53,292 nt of DNA from Polyangium fumosum (GCF_005144585.1 NZ_SSMQ01000085.1:1-53292), one strand, 5' to 3'; shown: positions 16,549-29,866, counted from the stretch's first letter. Made by a program: numbers and translations. Notes: generated from the letters alone by a model not told the origin.

Positions 16549-16944
16549 ATGAGAACGAGAGGTGACCTTTGGGCGCTCGTGGCGGTGGCACTCGCGTTGT
16601 CGACGTCCGCGTCGGAGACGCAGGGGAACGAGGTCCCTGCGGGGGACTCCGCCACGAAATCCGAGCCCGTCGAGGATTTCTCCGAGCTGTGGGTTTATGT
16701 GATCACCAAGGCGTGGAACGACGAGACATTCAAGCAGGAGCTGCTCGCAAACCCTGCGCAGGCGCTCGAGGCGCACTTCAACTACAAGGTTCCGTCTGAC
16801 GTGCATCTCGAGATTGTGGAGAGACAATCCGGGCATCCCGCACGCTACAAGGTGATGGTGACGCTCCCGGAGAAACCCGATGTAGCCCAGGTCCCCCCGG
16901 TGGGTGCGGCGATGGGGGCACGACCGGGGGGGGAGCCTTGCTAA
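16549..16944 (+). CDS. NHLP-type RiPP (TOMM) precursor peptide with an apparent signal peptide
   Basis: A 131-aa peptide whose residues 43-92 (DFSELWVYVITKAWNDETF, then QELLANPAQALEAHF and VPSDVHLEIVE) match the nitrile-hydratase-alpha-like leader (NHLP) of TOMM precursors. The start is firm: ATG 16549 with AAAGGAG eight bases upstream. It is odd in two ways. Residues 8-26 form a Leu/Ala-rich stretch ending SASETQG that looks like a Sec signal peptide, which NHLP precursors normally lack. Downstream of the leader the only Cys is the last residue (ARPGGEPC); after K101 there are no Ser residues and one Thr (T105). A Gly-Gly precedes the final EPC. The TAA overlaps the stop of the convergent amidohydrolase gene. 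Confidence 0.85.
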   Translation: MRTRGDLWALVAVALALSTSASETQGNEVPAGDSATKSEPVEDFSELWVYVITKAWNDETFKQELLANPAQALEAHFNYKVPSDVHLEIVERQSGHPARYKVMVTLPEKPDVAQVPPVGAAMGARPGGEPC

Positions 16945-18044
16945 ACCCCCTCCAGCCTGTAGAGCCGAGCCGGATTGTCCCGCAGAATCTTCTGAAGCAC
17001 GTTTCCGGGGAGCTTTTGCCCCAAGGGAACGAGTTTTTCCGTGATGTCGCTGTCGTGATCCAGGTGGGGAAAGTCCGTCCCGAAGATCAGGTTGTCCTCG
17101 CCGACGTAGGGAAGCAGCTCTGGCAGGTACGGCTCGTCGGGCTCGATGGCGACGAAACATTGCCGCCGAAAGTACTCTGAGGGTTTTCTCCGGACGTTCT
17201 CCGCGACCTCGCCCGAAAGGTTGCGGTATTCAATCTCGTCGAGCCGCCACAACCAGTACGGCAGCCATCCGAAGCCGGCTTCGAGGAACGCGACGCGCAG
17301 ACCGGGGTGCCGCTCCAGCACGCCCCCCTCGACCAGCGCGAGGAACGCCATCATCTGCTCCATGGGATGCGAGCACGCGTGCAGCGCAAAGCGGCTCTCG
17401 AATCGATCCGCTCCCGCGGTCGGGACCCGCGCGTGCGCGCCTTCATGGAGAGCGACCGCCACGTCGAGCCGTTCACACGCGGACCAGAAAGGCTCATAGG
17501 CGGGATCCGACAAGATCCGCCCCTTCACGGGGTTCGGCCTTAGCACCACCGCCGTCCACCCCCACGCCGTGATGCACGCGAGATCCTCGACCATCGCGGC
17601 CGGGTCGTGGACGTTCACCACCCCGACGCCTCGGAGCCGCGCCGGATCGTGCGCACAGAAATCGTGCAGCCAGCGGTTGTAGGCGCGGGTGAAAGCACCG
17701 GCCAAGGCGGGATCGATCGTGTCGATTCCCAGCAGGAAGAGCGTGGTCGTCGGAAAGAAGAGGGCCATGTCGACATGGGCTCGATCCATCGCCCGGATCT
17801 GCGCGGCGGGGTCCCTCCCCGCCCATAACTCGTCGCTTCGCCGGGATCCGACGGCGGAGAGCTCGCGCACGGCGCGCTCGGAGAGCTTGTGATGGACCGG
17901 CTCCCCGTGCAGCATCAACCGGGGCGTCCGCCCGCTGCGGCCGACGTCCTCGGAATACGGCGCGTGCGCGCGGAAGGGCTCCTCCAGGTACCTCTTCCAC
18001 AGGTCGATGGGCTCGATGACGTGACGATCTGCATCGATCAGCAT
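16941..18044 (-). CDS. Amidohydrolase (amidohydrolase-2 / COG2159 type)
   Basis: A 367-aa metal-dependent hydrolase of the TIM-barrel amidohydrolase family. It opens with MLIDADRHVIEP, the D-x-x-H form of the N-terminal metal motif in this subgroup. It has further metal-site signatures VALHEGAH and SHPMEQM and a catalytic-Asp strand IFGTDFPH. The ATG has an excellent GAGGAGG upstream and lies 9 bp after the YcaO stop, so the two genes form an operon. Being paired with a YcaO enzyme and converging on the precursor gene, it probably acts on the modified peptide, for example by hydrolysing an amide, amidine or protecting group. The substrate is unknown. Amidohydrolases occur in other YcaO pathways such as bottromycin, but similarity to those was not tested. 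Confidence 0.85.
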   Translation of the reverse strand: MLIDADRHVIEPIDLWKRYLEEPFRAHAPYSEDVGRSGRTPRLMLHGEPVHHKLSERAVRELSAVGSRRSDELWAGRDPAAQIRAMDRAHVDMALFFPTTTLFLLGIDTIDPALAGAFTRAYNRWLHDFCAHDPARLRGVGVVNVHDPAAMVEDLACITAWGWTAVVLRPNPVKGRILSDPAYEPFWSACERLDVAVALHEGAHARVPTAGADRFESRFALHACSHPMEQMMAFLALVEGGVLERHPGLRVAFLEAGFGWLPYWLWRLDEIEYRNLSGEVAENVRRKPSEYFRRQCFVAIEPDEPYLPELLPYVGEDNLIFGTDFPHLDHDSDITEKLVPLGQKLPGNVLQKILRDNPARLYRLEGV

Positions 18045-18053
18045 GCTCCCTCC

Positions 18054-20246
18054 TCAAGTCAAGAAAGGCACGGGATTGAGCTCCGCCTCGTCGAGCGCGC
18101 GATTCCGCCACCCCATACGTACGGGCACGTCATAGAGGCGCCCGGGCCCGAAGCGAGGCCAGAAATGGCGGAGCCCCGGCACCGTCACCTTGACGACGCA
18201 AAGGCCGAGGTCGGGCCGGGTCTGGTCGAGCACGAGCATGTCGAGGTGGGCGCGGGCCGCGAGTTCCACGCATGTGCGGACGTCCTCGGCGAGGTCGTTC
18301 CCCTCGCGGAGGCGCGGGGCCCGGGAACAGGTCCGGGGGAGCATGTCCTCGGCGGGGGTCAAAAAGCTCCGGTCTTCGAGCGTTCGTACGTCGGGGAGCG
18401 GGGGGAAATGGCCCGCGGGGTCGTATACCTGGTTCAGCTCGGTGAGGGCGCGCTGCGCGGCCACACGAATGTCGAGGTGAGAGCCGAAGCCGGCATGAAG
18501 TTGTCCTTTTTCCTTGCCCTGCGCCAGCGCGACGAGGACCGGAATCCCGAGGTCACTCGTGATGTCGAGGAGCTGGAGCGGCCGGCCCATCGAACGATAC
18601 GCGGCCTCGATCTCGTCGAAATAGGGGTCGTCGAAGCTCGCGAGATCAACCCCGGGCCGGCGCAGCCGGTTGTACCACCAAAGGGCCACGGCATCGCGCT
18701 CGACGAGCTCGAAGAAGCCGTGCAGGATGGCTTCTTCGAGGCAATTGCCGGAGGCGTGACCATTGAAGCTGTACACGCAGAATCGCTCCTCGGGGGCGAC
18801 CGGGGCTTGTGCATAACAAAAGGCCGTCGGCAAGTAGCGTCGCTGCTGCGTCGCGAGGGACCAGACGGGTGTCCAGTCGATCACGCGTCGCTCGTCGAAG
18901 GGCAGCGGTACATGCCATTTGCGGCTGCGCGCGGAGGCATTCCAGGCGTCGCGCGTCCGGTACTGGGATTCGCTGAAGCCTTGGAGATCGTGCGGGTGGA
19001 CGCCCTCGTCCCCCAGCTCGGCCAGGCGGGCGCGGAGCGTGGGTTCGTCTCCCTGGTAGAGGGCGCTCACCCGCTCGATTCCTTCGCAAAGCGCGCTCGT
19101 CCGCGCCTGCGCGGCGCTGCGGCCCTTGCCGCCCGCCATGGCATGAAAGTCCGTCCGATTCCGCGCGTCGGCGGCCGGCACCACGGGATACCGCGCGCCT
19201 TGGACGAACCACGGCGGGCCCTCCCGCCCGGCGACGGGCTCGACGCTGGAAAGGACACCGGTCACGGGGCTGATCAAGTGCCGGTACTGCGCGAAGGTCT
19301 CCTCCGGGGAGATCACGCGGCTGCCCCCCTCCTGGGCGGCCAGGCGCGCGCGGCGTTCGAGAATCGGTGGCTGTGCGGCGCGCCGCTTCACGAGGTCCGG
19401 GTCTCCGCAGGTCGGGCATTGCGGGCGGCGCTGCACGGCGTGTTTTTCGAGTGCGAGGTGCTCGAAATCGAGGACGAGGACGTGATGTTCGATCTCAGCC
19501 CACGCGCCGCCTGCGATCCACCTCGCGAGCACGAGCGCTGCGAGCCCGTGGGCCGCGGCGAACCCCGCGGGGCTCGCTGGGCGCGGGAGGGAGAATGCAT
19601 CCCGCGCGGCGCTCCGCCGCAGGAACGTCTGGACCGGGCGATGCGCGCGGATCCGGAAGGCAAGACAATCCCAGCAAGGACCCCCTGCGCGGAACATCGG
19701 CCCCATCCAGGGCGCTGCCCCGGACGGCTTCACGGGCATCCAGCAAAAGCCCTCGGCGCGGGCCTGCCGATGCATCTCCGCGAGCTCGGGCGCGAGGTAA
19801 TCCTCGACGAGGACGACCCGCAGCCCCGCCCCGGGCTCGACCCGCAAACCGGCCGCCCGGAGCGCTTCACAGAACGATTCCGCATTCAATCCCGCGCGCG
19901 CCTCGACCGTCACGGGCATTCCGGAGCGGCGCTCGGCCGCGACGTCCCCCGCGACCCCGAGCGAGCGCCAGAAGGCGTCCTCGGCGGGAGGCTCGCGGGA
20001 GGCACGGGTGACGTAGCCGCCCTGCTCGAGCAGCGTGATTGTATAGTACACCTCGGGCGCGGTGGCCTTTCCCCGGAGGGCCGCGATGATCTCCGCATTC
20101 GTGCGTATGCCGTCCACGAGGGGCGCGACCAGCGCATAGAGGCGTCCCTGGAGGAGGGTCTCGTCATGCTCCCCGAGGAGCGCGAGGCAATCCGGGCCCA
20201 GGAGCGCCGGGCGTACGTGCGGCGCGAATCGCAAGACTCTGTTCAT
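18054..20246 (-). CDS. Fused TOMM leader-binding domain and YcaO cyclodehydratase
   Basis: About 730 aa. The N-terminal half is the E1-like/leader-binding partner of TOMM synthetases. It starts MNRVLRFAPHVRP, contains LLQGRLYALVAPLVDG, and has two zinc-type CxxC pairs (C191/C194 and C277/C280). The C-terminal half is YcaO, with ATP-site segments SALCEGIER (384-392) and ILHGFFELVERDA. The tail NPVPFLT resembles the proline-rich YcaO C-terminus. Such fusions convert Cys, Ser or Thr to azolines with ATP while binding the leader peptide. I chose ATG 20246 because family members begin this way; in-frame ATG 20255 and TTG 20276 are alternatives. No flavin dehydrogenase for oxidising azoline to azole is in the window. 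Confidence 0.92.
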   Translation of the reverse strand: MNRVLRFAPHVRPALLGPDCLALLGEHDETLLQGRLYALVAPLVDGIRTNAEIIAALRGKATAPEVYYTITLLEQGGYVTRASREPPAEDAFWRSLGVAGDVAAERRSGMPVTVEARAGLNAESFCEALRAAGLRVEPGAGLRVVLVEDYLAPELAEMHRQARAEGFCWMPVKPSGAAPWMGPMFRAGGPCWDCLAFRIRAHRPVQTFLRRSAARDAFSLPRPASPAGFAAAHGLAALVLARWIAGGAWAEIEHHVLVLDFEHLALEKHAVQRRPQCPTCGDPDLVKRRAAQPPILERRARLAAQEGGSRVISPEETFAQYRHLISPVTGVLSSVEPVAGREGPPWFVQGARYPVVPAADARNRTDFHAMAGGKGRSAAQARTSALCEGIERVSALYQGDEPTLRARLAELGDEGVHPHDLQGFSESQYRTRDAWNASARSRKWHVPLPFDERRVIDWTPVWSLATQQRRYLPTAFCYAQAPVAPEERFCVYSFNGHASGNCLEEAILHGFFELVERDAVALWWYNRLRRPGVDLASFDDPYFDEIEAAYRSMGRPLQLLDITSDLGIPVLVALAQGKEKGQLHAGFGSHLDIRVAAQRALTELNQVYDPAGHFPPLPDVRTLEDRSFLTPAEDMLPRTCSRAPRLREGNDLAEDVRTCVELAARAHLDMLVLDQTRPDLGLCVVKVTVPGLRHFWPRFGPGRLYDVPVRMGWRNRALDEAELNPVPFLT

Positions 20247-20350
20247 GTCGCACATCCGTCGCAGATGGCTGACCAAAGAAAGGAGACGGGGACGCCCGGT
20301 GGCGCACCGCGACCGAAATCAAAAGGTGCGGGAGCTTAACAGAAATCGTG

Positions 20351-20370
20351 GCCCCCGCGAGGCCGGGGGC
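20351..20370 (-). terminator. Hairpin between the kinase/cyclase gene and the YcaO gene
   Basis: GCCCCC and GGGGGC pair around an 8-nt loop in the 196-bp gap between the two minus-strand genes. On the minus strand it is followed by CACGATTTCTGTT, a poor U-tract. It could act as a partial terminator or attenuator ahead of the biosynthetic genes. Confidence 0.3.
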
Positions 20371-20442
20371 GCACCTCGCACGCCGAGAATGGGGGGCCCT
20401 GTTCCGGACGGCCGGGCACCGTATTCGACGATTTTTCTCGGT

Positions 20443-22065
<1,623 letters not shown>

Positions 22066-22115
22066 AGTATAGGCAGCACCCTGCGGGGCGAAATGGGCGC
22101 GGTGAAGGTGAAGTC

Positions 22116-22131
22116 GGCTGGGTGCCCAGCC
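22116..22131 (-). terminator. Terminator-like hairpin after the kinase-TPR gene
   Basis: GGCTGGG-TG-CCCAGCC is a perfect inverted repeat (6-bp stem with a 4-nt loop when folded), 23 bp beyond the stop at 22154. It separates the kinase-TPR gene from the kinase/cyclase gene. No U-run is present. Confidence 0.4.
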
Positions 22132-22153
22132 ACGCAGGCTGAGCCTCGGTCGA

Positions 22154-25213
<3,060 letters not shown>

Positions 25214-25311
25214 CCGATGCCGTTGCCGTGCACGACGCCGTGCTTCGTGCAAGCGCGCCGTGGACCACGCGTGACTGTACAGGGGTCGCATGAATCCGGT
25301 AAAGTCCGCGC

Positions 25312-26214
25312 GTGACCGCTCCATCGTGCCGTCTCACGGAGGTCTTCCTGGCGCAGGAGAGCGGGCAAGGGGCGGCGCGACACGAGGGGCAGGACGCGCT
25401 CGGGGGGCTCCTGGAACGAGCCGTCGCGTCCGCGCGGGCCCCGTGGCCGGAGATCGATGTGCCCGCGGAGGCCTTCGTGCGCTGGCTCTCGACGCGGCTC
25501 CCCGCGGGGGACGTGGAGACGCTCGAACGGGCGCTCGGCACGTTGCGCCTCGGCGACCTCTACCTCGCTTGTGCGTGCGAGCGGGGCGACCGCGCGGCGC
25601 TCGCGGCGTTCGAGCGATCCTACATCCCGGACCTCGCGGCCGCGATCCAGCAGGTCGATCGGTCCGGCAGCCACGCGGACGACGTCCTGCAGGTGCTGCG
25701 GCAAAAGCTCTTCGTCGGGGAGCCGGGGACCGGGCCGAAGATTCGTGAGTACGGGGGCCGCGGGGAGCTGCGCCGGTGGCTCCGGGCCGTCGCCGTGCGC
25801 GCCAGCATCGACGCCCTGCGCGCCGCGCGCGAGATCCCCGTCGAGGACGAGCTGCTCGACGCCATCGAGGTCCCCGCCGACCATCCGGAGCTGTCGCACC
25901 TGAAGCGCACCTCGCTCGCCGAGCTCAAGCTCGCCCTGCGCGACGCCCTGGGCGCGCTCTCCGCGCGGGAGCGGACGCTGCTGCAGCAGTATTATCTCGA
26001 CGGCGCCAACCTGGAGGCGCTCGCCGCGCTCTACCGGGTCTCGCCCTCTGCCGTGAGCCGGAGCCTCGCGAAGACACGCGCGACCCTCATGGGACGGGTG
26101 CGCAACGCCTTGATGGCGCGGCTGCGGCTGAGCGGGCGCGAAGTCGACAACATCCTGCTCCTCGTCCAGAGCCAGCTCGAGGTCTCCCGGAGCATGCTCG
26201 ACGGGCGCTCGTAG
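25312..26214 (+). CDS. Sigma-70 family RNA polymerase sigma factor (Myxococcales type)
   Basis: A 300-aa protein resembling the Myxococcales-specific sigma-70 family. Region 2-like sequence is spread over about 75-175 (LYLACACERGDRAALAAFE, then LRRWLRAVAVRASIDALRA). Region 4-like sequence is at about 205-265 (LSARERTLLQQYYLDGANLE, then ALYRVSPSAVSRSLAKTR, a helix-turn-helix). The start is probably the GTG at 25312. It is divergent from the kinase gene with the zinc finger. The protein lacks recognisable region 1.1 and probably directs a small regulon. A STOP-to-next-gene hairpin (GGGG-AACGT-CCCC, 26215-26229) is weak. Confidence 0.85.
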   Translation: MTAPSCRLTEVFLAQESGQGAARHEGQDALGGLLERAVASARAPWPEIDVPAEAFVRWLSTRLPAGDVETLERALGTLRLGDLYLACACERGDRAALAAFERSYIPDLAAAIQQVDRSGSHADDVLQVLRQKLFVGEPGTGPKIREYGGRGELRRWLRAVAVRASIDALRAAREIPVEDELLDAIEVPADHPELSHLKRTSLAELKLALRDALGALSARERTLLQQYYLDGANLEALAALYRVSPSAVSRSLAKTRATLMGRVRNALMARLRLSGREVDNILLLVQSQLEVSRSMLDGRS

Positions 26215-26383
26215 GGGGAACGTCCCCGTAAGCGCGCGTACCAGACAAACAAAACACGCAAACGCGCGCGGGTTCTCCGTCCTCTAGAGCAAGCGCCTGC
26301 TGCTGGGGGTCACCTCGGGCAGCGGGAGACGTGTGCGCGGCTGCGCCCGCACCTTCCCACCCAGAAGACCATCGACCACGACC

Positions 26384-27787
26384 ATGACACGAACGCTCCT
26401 CGCATCGCTGCTCGCCACCTTCGTCGCCGGATGCGGCTTCATCAAGGTGGGGGGCCTGCCCTCCTCCGTTTCGTCTTCGTCCGGCGAGCCGTCGGAGGCC
26501 TCCGGCTCCGGCCAGGCCTCCGGCTCCGGCCAGGCCTCGGGCCCGAAGTCCACCGACAAGGAGCTTCTCGAGCTCTACCAGTCCATCGATTACACCTGCT
26601 GCACGCAGACGCGCGCGAGCGGCAGGGCGTTTTTCCAGAAAGCCGGCGTCGATACGACCGGGCTGTTCAAGCGCGGGAACGTCGATCCGGAGTGGATCCC
26701 CGGCTGGTCGAACGACCTCTCGACCATCGAGCTCACGAACGCGCTGGCCCAAGGCGCCGTCAACCGTACCTGGCAAAAACAATGCTTTGCCGATTACGAG
26801 GATTATCGCAAGGGCTGGGCCTCGATTGAGGAGAAGCACCGCCCGCAGCTCGTGGCGCTGCGCAAGCAGGGCAACTACTACGAGCAGGCCTCGGGCCTGA
26901 ACACGCTCCTGTCCGACGTCCTGAAGGAGGCCGAGCAAAAGGGCCTGAAGCTGCACGGCGCGCATCCCATGACCTGGGTGGGCTTGCGCTACGACATCCT
27001 CGTCGCCCTCTTCCAGGTGCACCGCGAGACCGGCCACGAGTTCGCGCTCGCCGATTTCGTGAAGCCCGTGGGGGATCAGGTCGAGAAGTTCTCGCGCTTC
27101 GGCCGGCCCTGGTCCGAGGACAAGACGTTCGATCGCGACGTCTTTTGCGCCTACGCCGAGGTGAGCGGCACGCAGCGCACGCCGAAGCTGCCCGACATCG
27201 GCGGCTGGGAGCCCGGCCGCGACGCGCCGGCGCGCTGGCCGGTCGCCGCCGCGCGTCACGCCGAGGTCGACAAGAAGCTCCAGAGCCTGCAATCGGCGTC
27301 GGCGGCGGCGCTCGTGATGCAGGAATGGAAGGTCCCCCGGCTCGAGACGGGGACACTCGACCGCGAGCCCAAGGCGCCCAAGCTCTTTTACACCGGGCCC
27401 TACACCCTCACCTCGCTCCAGCGCGAGGGGGCCAAGGTCGTGATCGTCGGCGAGCAGCGCAAGACCGAGCCGTTCAACTACGATTGCCGCTCGACGGGCG
27501 TCATCGAGTCGTACGACCTCAACAACAACCCCGTCTACAAGCGCGACTGCAAGGTGGGATCGAAGACGAGCATCCGCATCGCGGAGGTCACCTTCGCCGA
27601 CCTCCCTGCCTCGATGCAGCTCGCCAAGGGGGATGAGATCACGTTCTACGGCGATCTCTCGCGCGAAGAGAAGGACAAGTCGGTGAAGCAGACCCCGGCG
27701 GAGGTCGTGACCAGCCGCGCCTACGCGTTCGAAGGCAAGCACCTCGTGCAGGTGAAGCGCGAGGGCAAGGTGGTGCAATCCTTCTAG
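26384..27787 (+). CDS. Lipoprotein of unknown function
   Basis: A 467-aa protein. I chose ATG 26384 because it opens a classic lipoprotein signal, MTRTLLASLLATFVAGC, with the lipobox Cys at residue 17. A Ser/Gly-rich tether follows, including a direct repeat of ASGSGQ. The mature part is soluble, with Cys residues (YTCCTQT, KQCFADYEDY) and a C-terminal beta-rich stretch (YTGPYTLTSLQREGAKVVIV, then ITFYGDLSREEKD). I recognise no family. It is monocistronic, between the sigma-factor gene and the TetR gene. Confidence 0.85.
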   Translation: MTRTLLASLLATFVAGCGFIKVGGLPSSVSSSSGEPSEASGSGQASGSGQASGPKSTDKELLELYQSIDYTCCTQTRASGRAFFQKAGVDTTGLFKRGNVDPEWIPGWSNDLSTIELTNALAQGAVNRTWQKQCFADYEDYRKGWASIEEKHRPQLVALRKQGNYYEQASGLNTLLSDVLKEAEQKGLKLHGAHPMTWVGLRYDILVALFQVHRETGHEFALADFVKPVGDQVEKFSRFGRPWSEDKTFDRDVFCAYAEVSGTQRTPKLPDIGGWEPGRDAPARWPVAAARHAEVDKKLQSLQSASAAALVMQEWKVPRLETGTLDREPKAPKLFYTGPYTLTSLQREGAKVVIVGEQRKTEPFNYDCRSTGVIESYDLNNNPVYKRDCKVGSKTSIRIAEVTFADLPASMQLAKGDEITFYGDLSREEKDKSVKQTPAEVVTSRAYAFEGKHLVQVKREGKVVQSF

Positions 27788-27868
27788 CCAGGGGGCCTGC
27801 CCCGGGGCCCCTCACGCGCGCACGCCGGTTCTCCCTTGCCTCCGCATGCGAGGCTGCTACCTTCGTTT

Positions 27869-27906
27869 GACCTGTTGACCAGAAGCTCAAAACTGGTCAA
27901 CAGGTC
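27869..27906 (+). promoter_or_regulatory. Perfect 14-bp inverted-repeat operator upstream of the TetR gene
   Basis: GACCTGTTGACCAG and CTGGTCAACAGGTC are perfect inverted repeats separated by 10 bp, ending 17 bp before the TetR GTG. The left arm holds a TTGACC -35-like hexamer. This is what an autoregulatory TetR-family operator looks like, and occupancy would block transcription of the TetR-P450 pair. Confidence 0.75.
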
Positions 27907-27923
27907 AGCCAGGAGAGCGCCCC

Positions 27924-28616
27924 GTGTTCCAACGCCCGTCCCAGGCCAGCAGCCGCGCCGATCGCATCCTCGACGCCGCGGCCATGCTGCTGCTGCGCAT
28001 GGGCTACCGGAAGGTGACCATCGAGGACATCGCCAAGCAGGCGGACATCGGCAAGGGCACGGTGTACCTGCACTGGCGCTCCAAGGAGCAGCTCTTCCAG
28101 GCGCTGCTCCGGCGTGAATCCATCGTCCTCGTCGAGGGGATGCGGGACCGGCTGCGGAGCGACGTGGCCGAGATCAAGCCCCACCGCCTCGTGCGGAGTT
28201 CGTTCCTGGCGGTCCATCAAAGGCCACTCACGATGGCCCTGGTCGTCGGGAACGTCGAATTGCTCGGCAAGCTGCGGGAGGGCACGCTCGGGAGCAAGGA
28301 GCTACTCGTGACCGACAGGTTTTTCGAGATCCTGGCCCGCCACGGCCTGCTCCGCGCGGACGTCCCGAATATCGTTCATGCGCTGCGGGCCACCTCGGCC
28401 GGGTTTTACCTGCTCGGCACGGTCGACCCGACGAGCGTCGGCCTCGACGTGGAAGCCAGGGCCGACGCCCTCGCGCACGTCATCCGGCACGCCTTCGAGC
28501 CTGCCGGCGAGCCACCGAAGGAGGTGTTGGCGGCGGCCGCCGCCGAGCTCTGCGCGATCTTCGATGATCTCATCGCTTGTTACCGCACATGGATCTACGC
28601 CGCCGAGCCCGGCTGA
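27924..28616 (+). CDS. TetR/AcrR family transcriptional regulator
   Basis: A 230-aa repressor. The N-terminal TetR helix-turn-helix is clear: ILDAAAMLLLRMGYRKVTIE, then DIAKQADIGKGTVYLHWRSK. The start is a GTG at 27924, 17 bp after the palindromic operator. The remaining helical ligand-binding domain is unassigned. The P450 gene begins 35 bp downstream on the same strand, so the regulator probably controls itself and the P450 in response to that enzyme's substrate or a related small molecule. Confidence 0.92.
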   Translation: MFQRPSQASSRADRILDAAAMLLLRMGYRKVTIEDIAKQADIGKGTVYLHWRSKEQLFQALLRRESIVLVEGMRDRLRSDVAEIKPHRLVRSSFLAVHQRPLTMALVVGNVELLGKLREGTLGSKELLVTDRFFEILARHGLLRADVPNIVHALRATSAGFYLLGTVDPTSVGLDVEARADALAHVIRHAFEPAGEPPKEVLAAAAAELCAIFDDLIACYRTWIYAAEPG

Positions 28617-28651
28617 TCCCGGGCCCGGAAGCGCGCTGAAAGGGGAACGCC

Positions 28652-29839
28652 ATGACGACGCAGGCTGATACGTGGGGCATTCACAAGGCGCAGTTCTGGC
28701 TACGCGGGCAAATCCCGGACGAACCCGTCCAGTTCGCGCCTGATCTCGGGATGTGGAACGTCTACGGATATCCGGAGACGCTGCGGATCCTCGGTGATCC
28801 CGGCCTGTTCTCGTCCGAGACCATGCGCATGGTCCCGGAGATCAAGCGATCCAACGAGGGCAACCTGGTGCGGATGGACCCGCCGGAGCACAAGAAGCTC
28901 CGGAATCTCGTCAGCCACGCCTTCACGCCGAAGGTCGTCGCGGACCTCGAGCCGCGAATCGCGCGCCTGACGCACGAGCTGCTCGACGCGGTGGACGGGC
29001 GGGACCGGCTGGAGCTCGTGGCCGATCTCGCGTACCCGCTCCCGGTCATCGTCATCGCCGAGCTCTTGGGGGTGCCGAGCAGCGACCGCGACATGTTCAA
29101 GCAATGGGTCGACAAGATGCTGGAGAACTCCTTGCAGTTCTCCCTCGTCAAGCGCTCCGAAGAGCAGGACCGCATGGTCGAGGTCGCGCTCGAGCAGGCC
29201 AAGCACCTGACCGATTACCTCAGCGCGCACGCCGCAGAGCGCAGGCGAAAGCCTCGCGCGGACCTGCTCACCAAGCTCGTCGAGGCCGAAGTGGACGGCG
29301 ACCGGCTCACGGAGACCGAGGTCGCCAACTTCGCGAACATCCTCTTGATCGCGGGGCACATCACCACGACCATGCTGCTCGGCAACACGGTGCTTTGCCT
29401 GGATACGAACCCGGCCGAGAAGGCGCGGGTGCGCGCGGACCGGTCGCTCGTGCCCGCGGCGATCGAGGAATCGCTGCGCTTCTTCAGCCCATTCGCGGTC
29501 CTCGGTCGGGTCACGATGCGCGCGGTCGAGCTCGGCGGCAAGACGATTCCGGCCGATCAGCTCCTCATGGTGTGGATCGCGGCGGCGAACCGGGATCCTC
29601 GGCAGTTCACGAATCCGAACGTGTTCGACCCGTCCCGCGATCCGAACCCGCACGTCGCCTTCGGGCGAGGCATCCATTTCTGCATCGGCGCTCCCCTCGC
29701 CCGGCTGGAAGGCCGGGTCGCGTTGAACATCCTGATGGATCGATTCCCGGGCCTGCGCCTGGATCCTGACGCGCCGCCGGAGTTCCTCCCCAGCCCGAAC
29801 ATGACCGGCGTGCGCAAGCTGTCGCTGCTGCGGCACTGA
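28652..29839 (+). CDS. Cytochrome P450
   Basis: A 395-aa soluble bacterial P450. The haem loop FGRGIHFCIG has the ligand Cys at 344. The ExxR motif is in EESLRF, and the I-helix reads AGHITTT (234-240). The I-helix usually has an acid before the conserved Thr; here that place is Ile237, which may alter proton delivery. GAAAGGGG precedes the ATG. No ferredoxin or reductase is in the window, so electrons must come from elsewhere. The reaction is unknown. The TetR control suggests a xenobiotic or specialised-metabolite substrate. Confidence 0.93.
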   Translation: MTTQADTWGIHKAQFWLRGQIPDEPVQFAPDLGMWNVYGYPETLRILGDPGLFSSETMRMVPEIKRSNEGNLVRMDPPEHKKLRNLVSHAFTPKVVADLEPRIARLTHELLDAVDGRDRLELVADLAYPLPVIVIAELLGVPSSDRDMFKQWVDKMLENSLQFSLVKRSEEQDRMVEVALEQAKHLTDYLSAHAAERRRKPRADLLTKLVEAEVDGDRLTETEVANFANILLIAGHITTTMLLGNTVLCLDTNPAEKARVRADRSLVPAAIEESLRFFSPFAVLGRVTMRAVELGGKTIPADQLLMVWIAAANRDPRQFTNPNVFDPSRDPNPHVAFGRGIHFCIGAPLARLEGRVALNILMDRFPGLRLDPDAPPEFLPSPNMTGVRKLSLLRH

Positions 29840-29841
29840 AA

Positions 29842-29860
29842 TCGCGCTCCGGCAGCGCGA
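29842..29860. terminator. Hairpin between convergent P450 and REC-STAS genes
   Basis: TCGCGCT-CCGGC-AGCGCGA is a perfect 7-bp stem filling most of the 27-bp gap between the two convergent stops. It is well placed to stop transcription from both sides, although neither strand has a U-run. Confidence 0.5.
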
Positions 29861-29866
29861 GGCGCC

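Noticed and set aside
16476..16565. A 29-codon open frame overlapping the precursor start.
   Set aside because: Charged, no ribosome site and no sign of selection; mentioned only because it could couple translation.
16941..18044. Assignment as a bottromycin-type amidohydrolase.
   Set aside because: Only family-level motifs are visible and the precursor does not resemble bottromycin peptides.
17889..20339. 816-codon plus-strand frame opposite the amidohydrolase and YcaO genes.
   Set aside because: No motif and no ribosome site, while both minus-strand genes have full family signatures.
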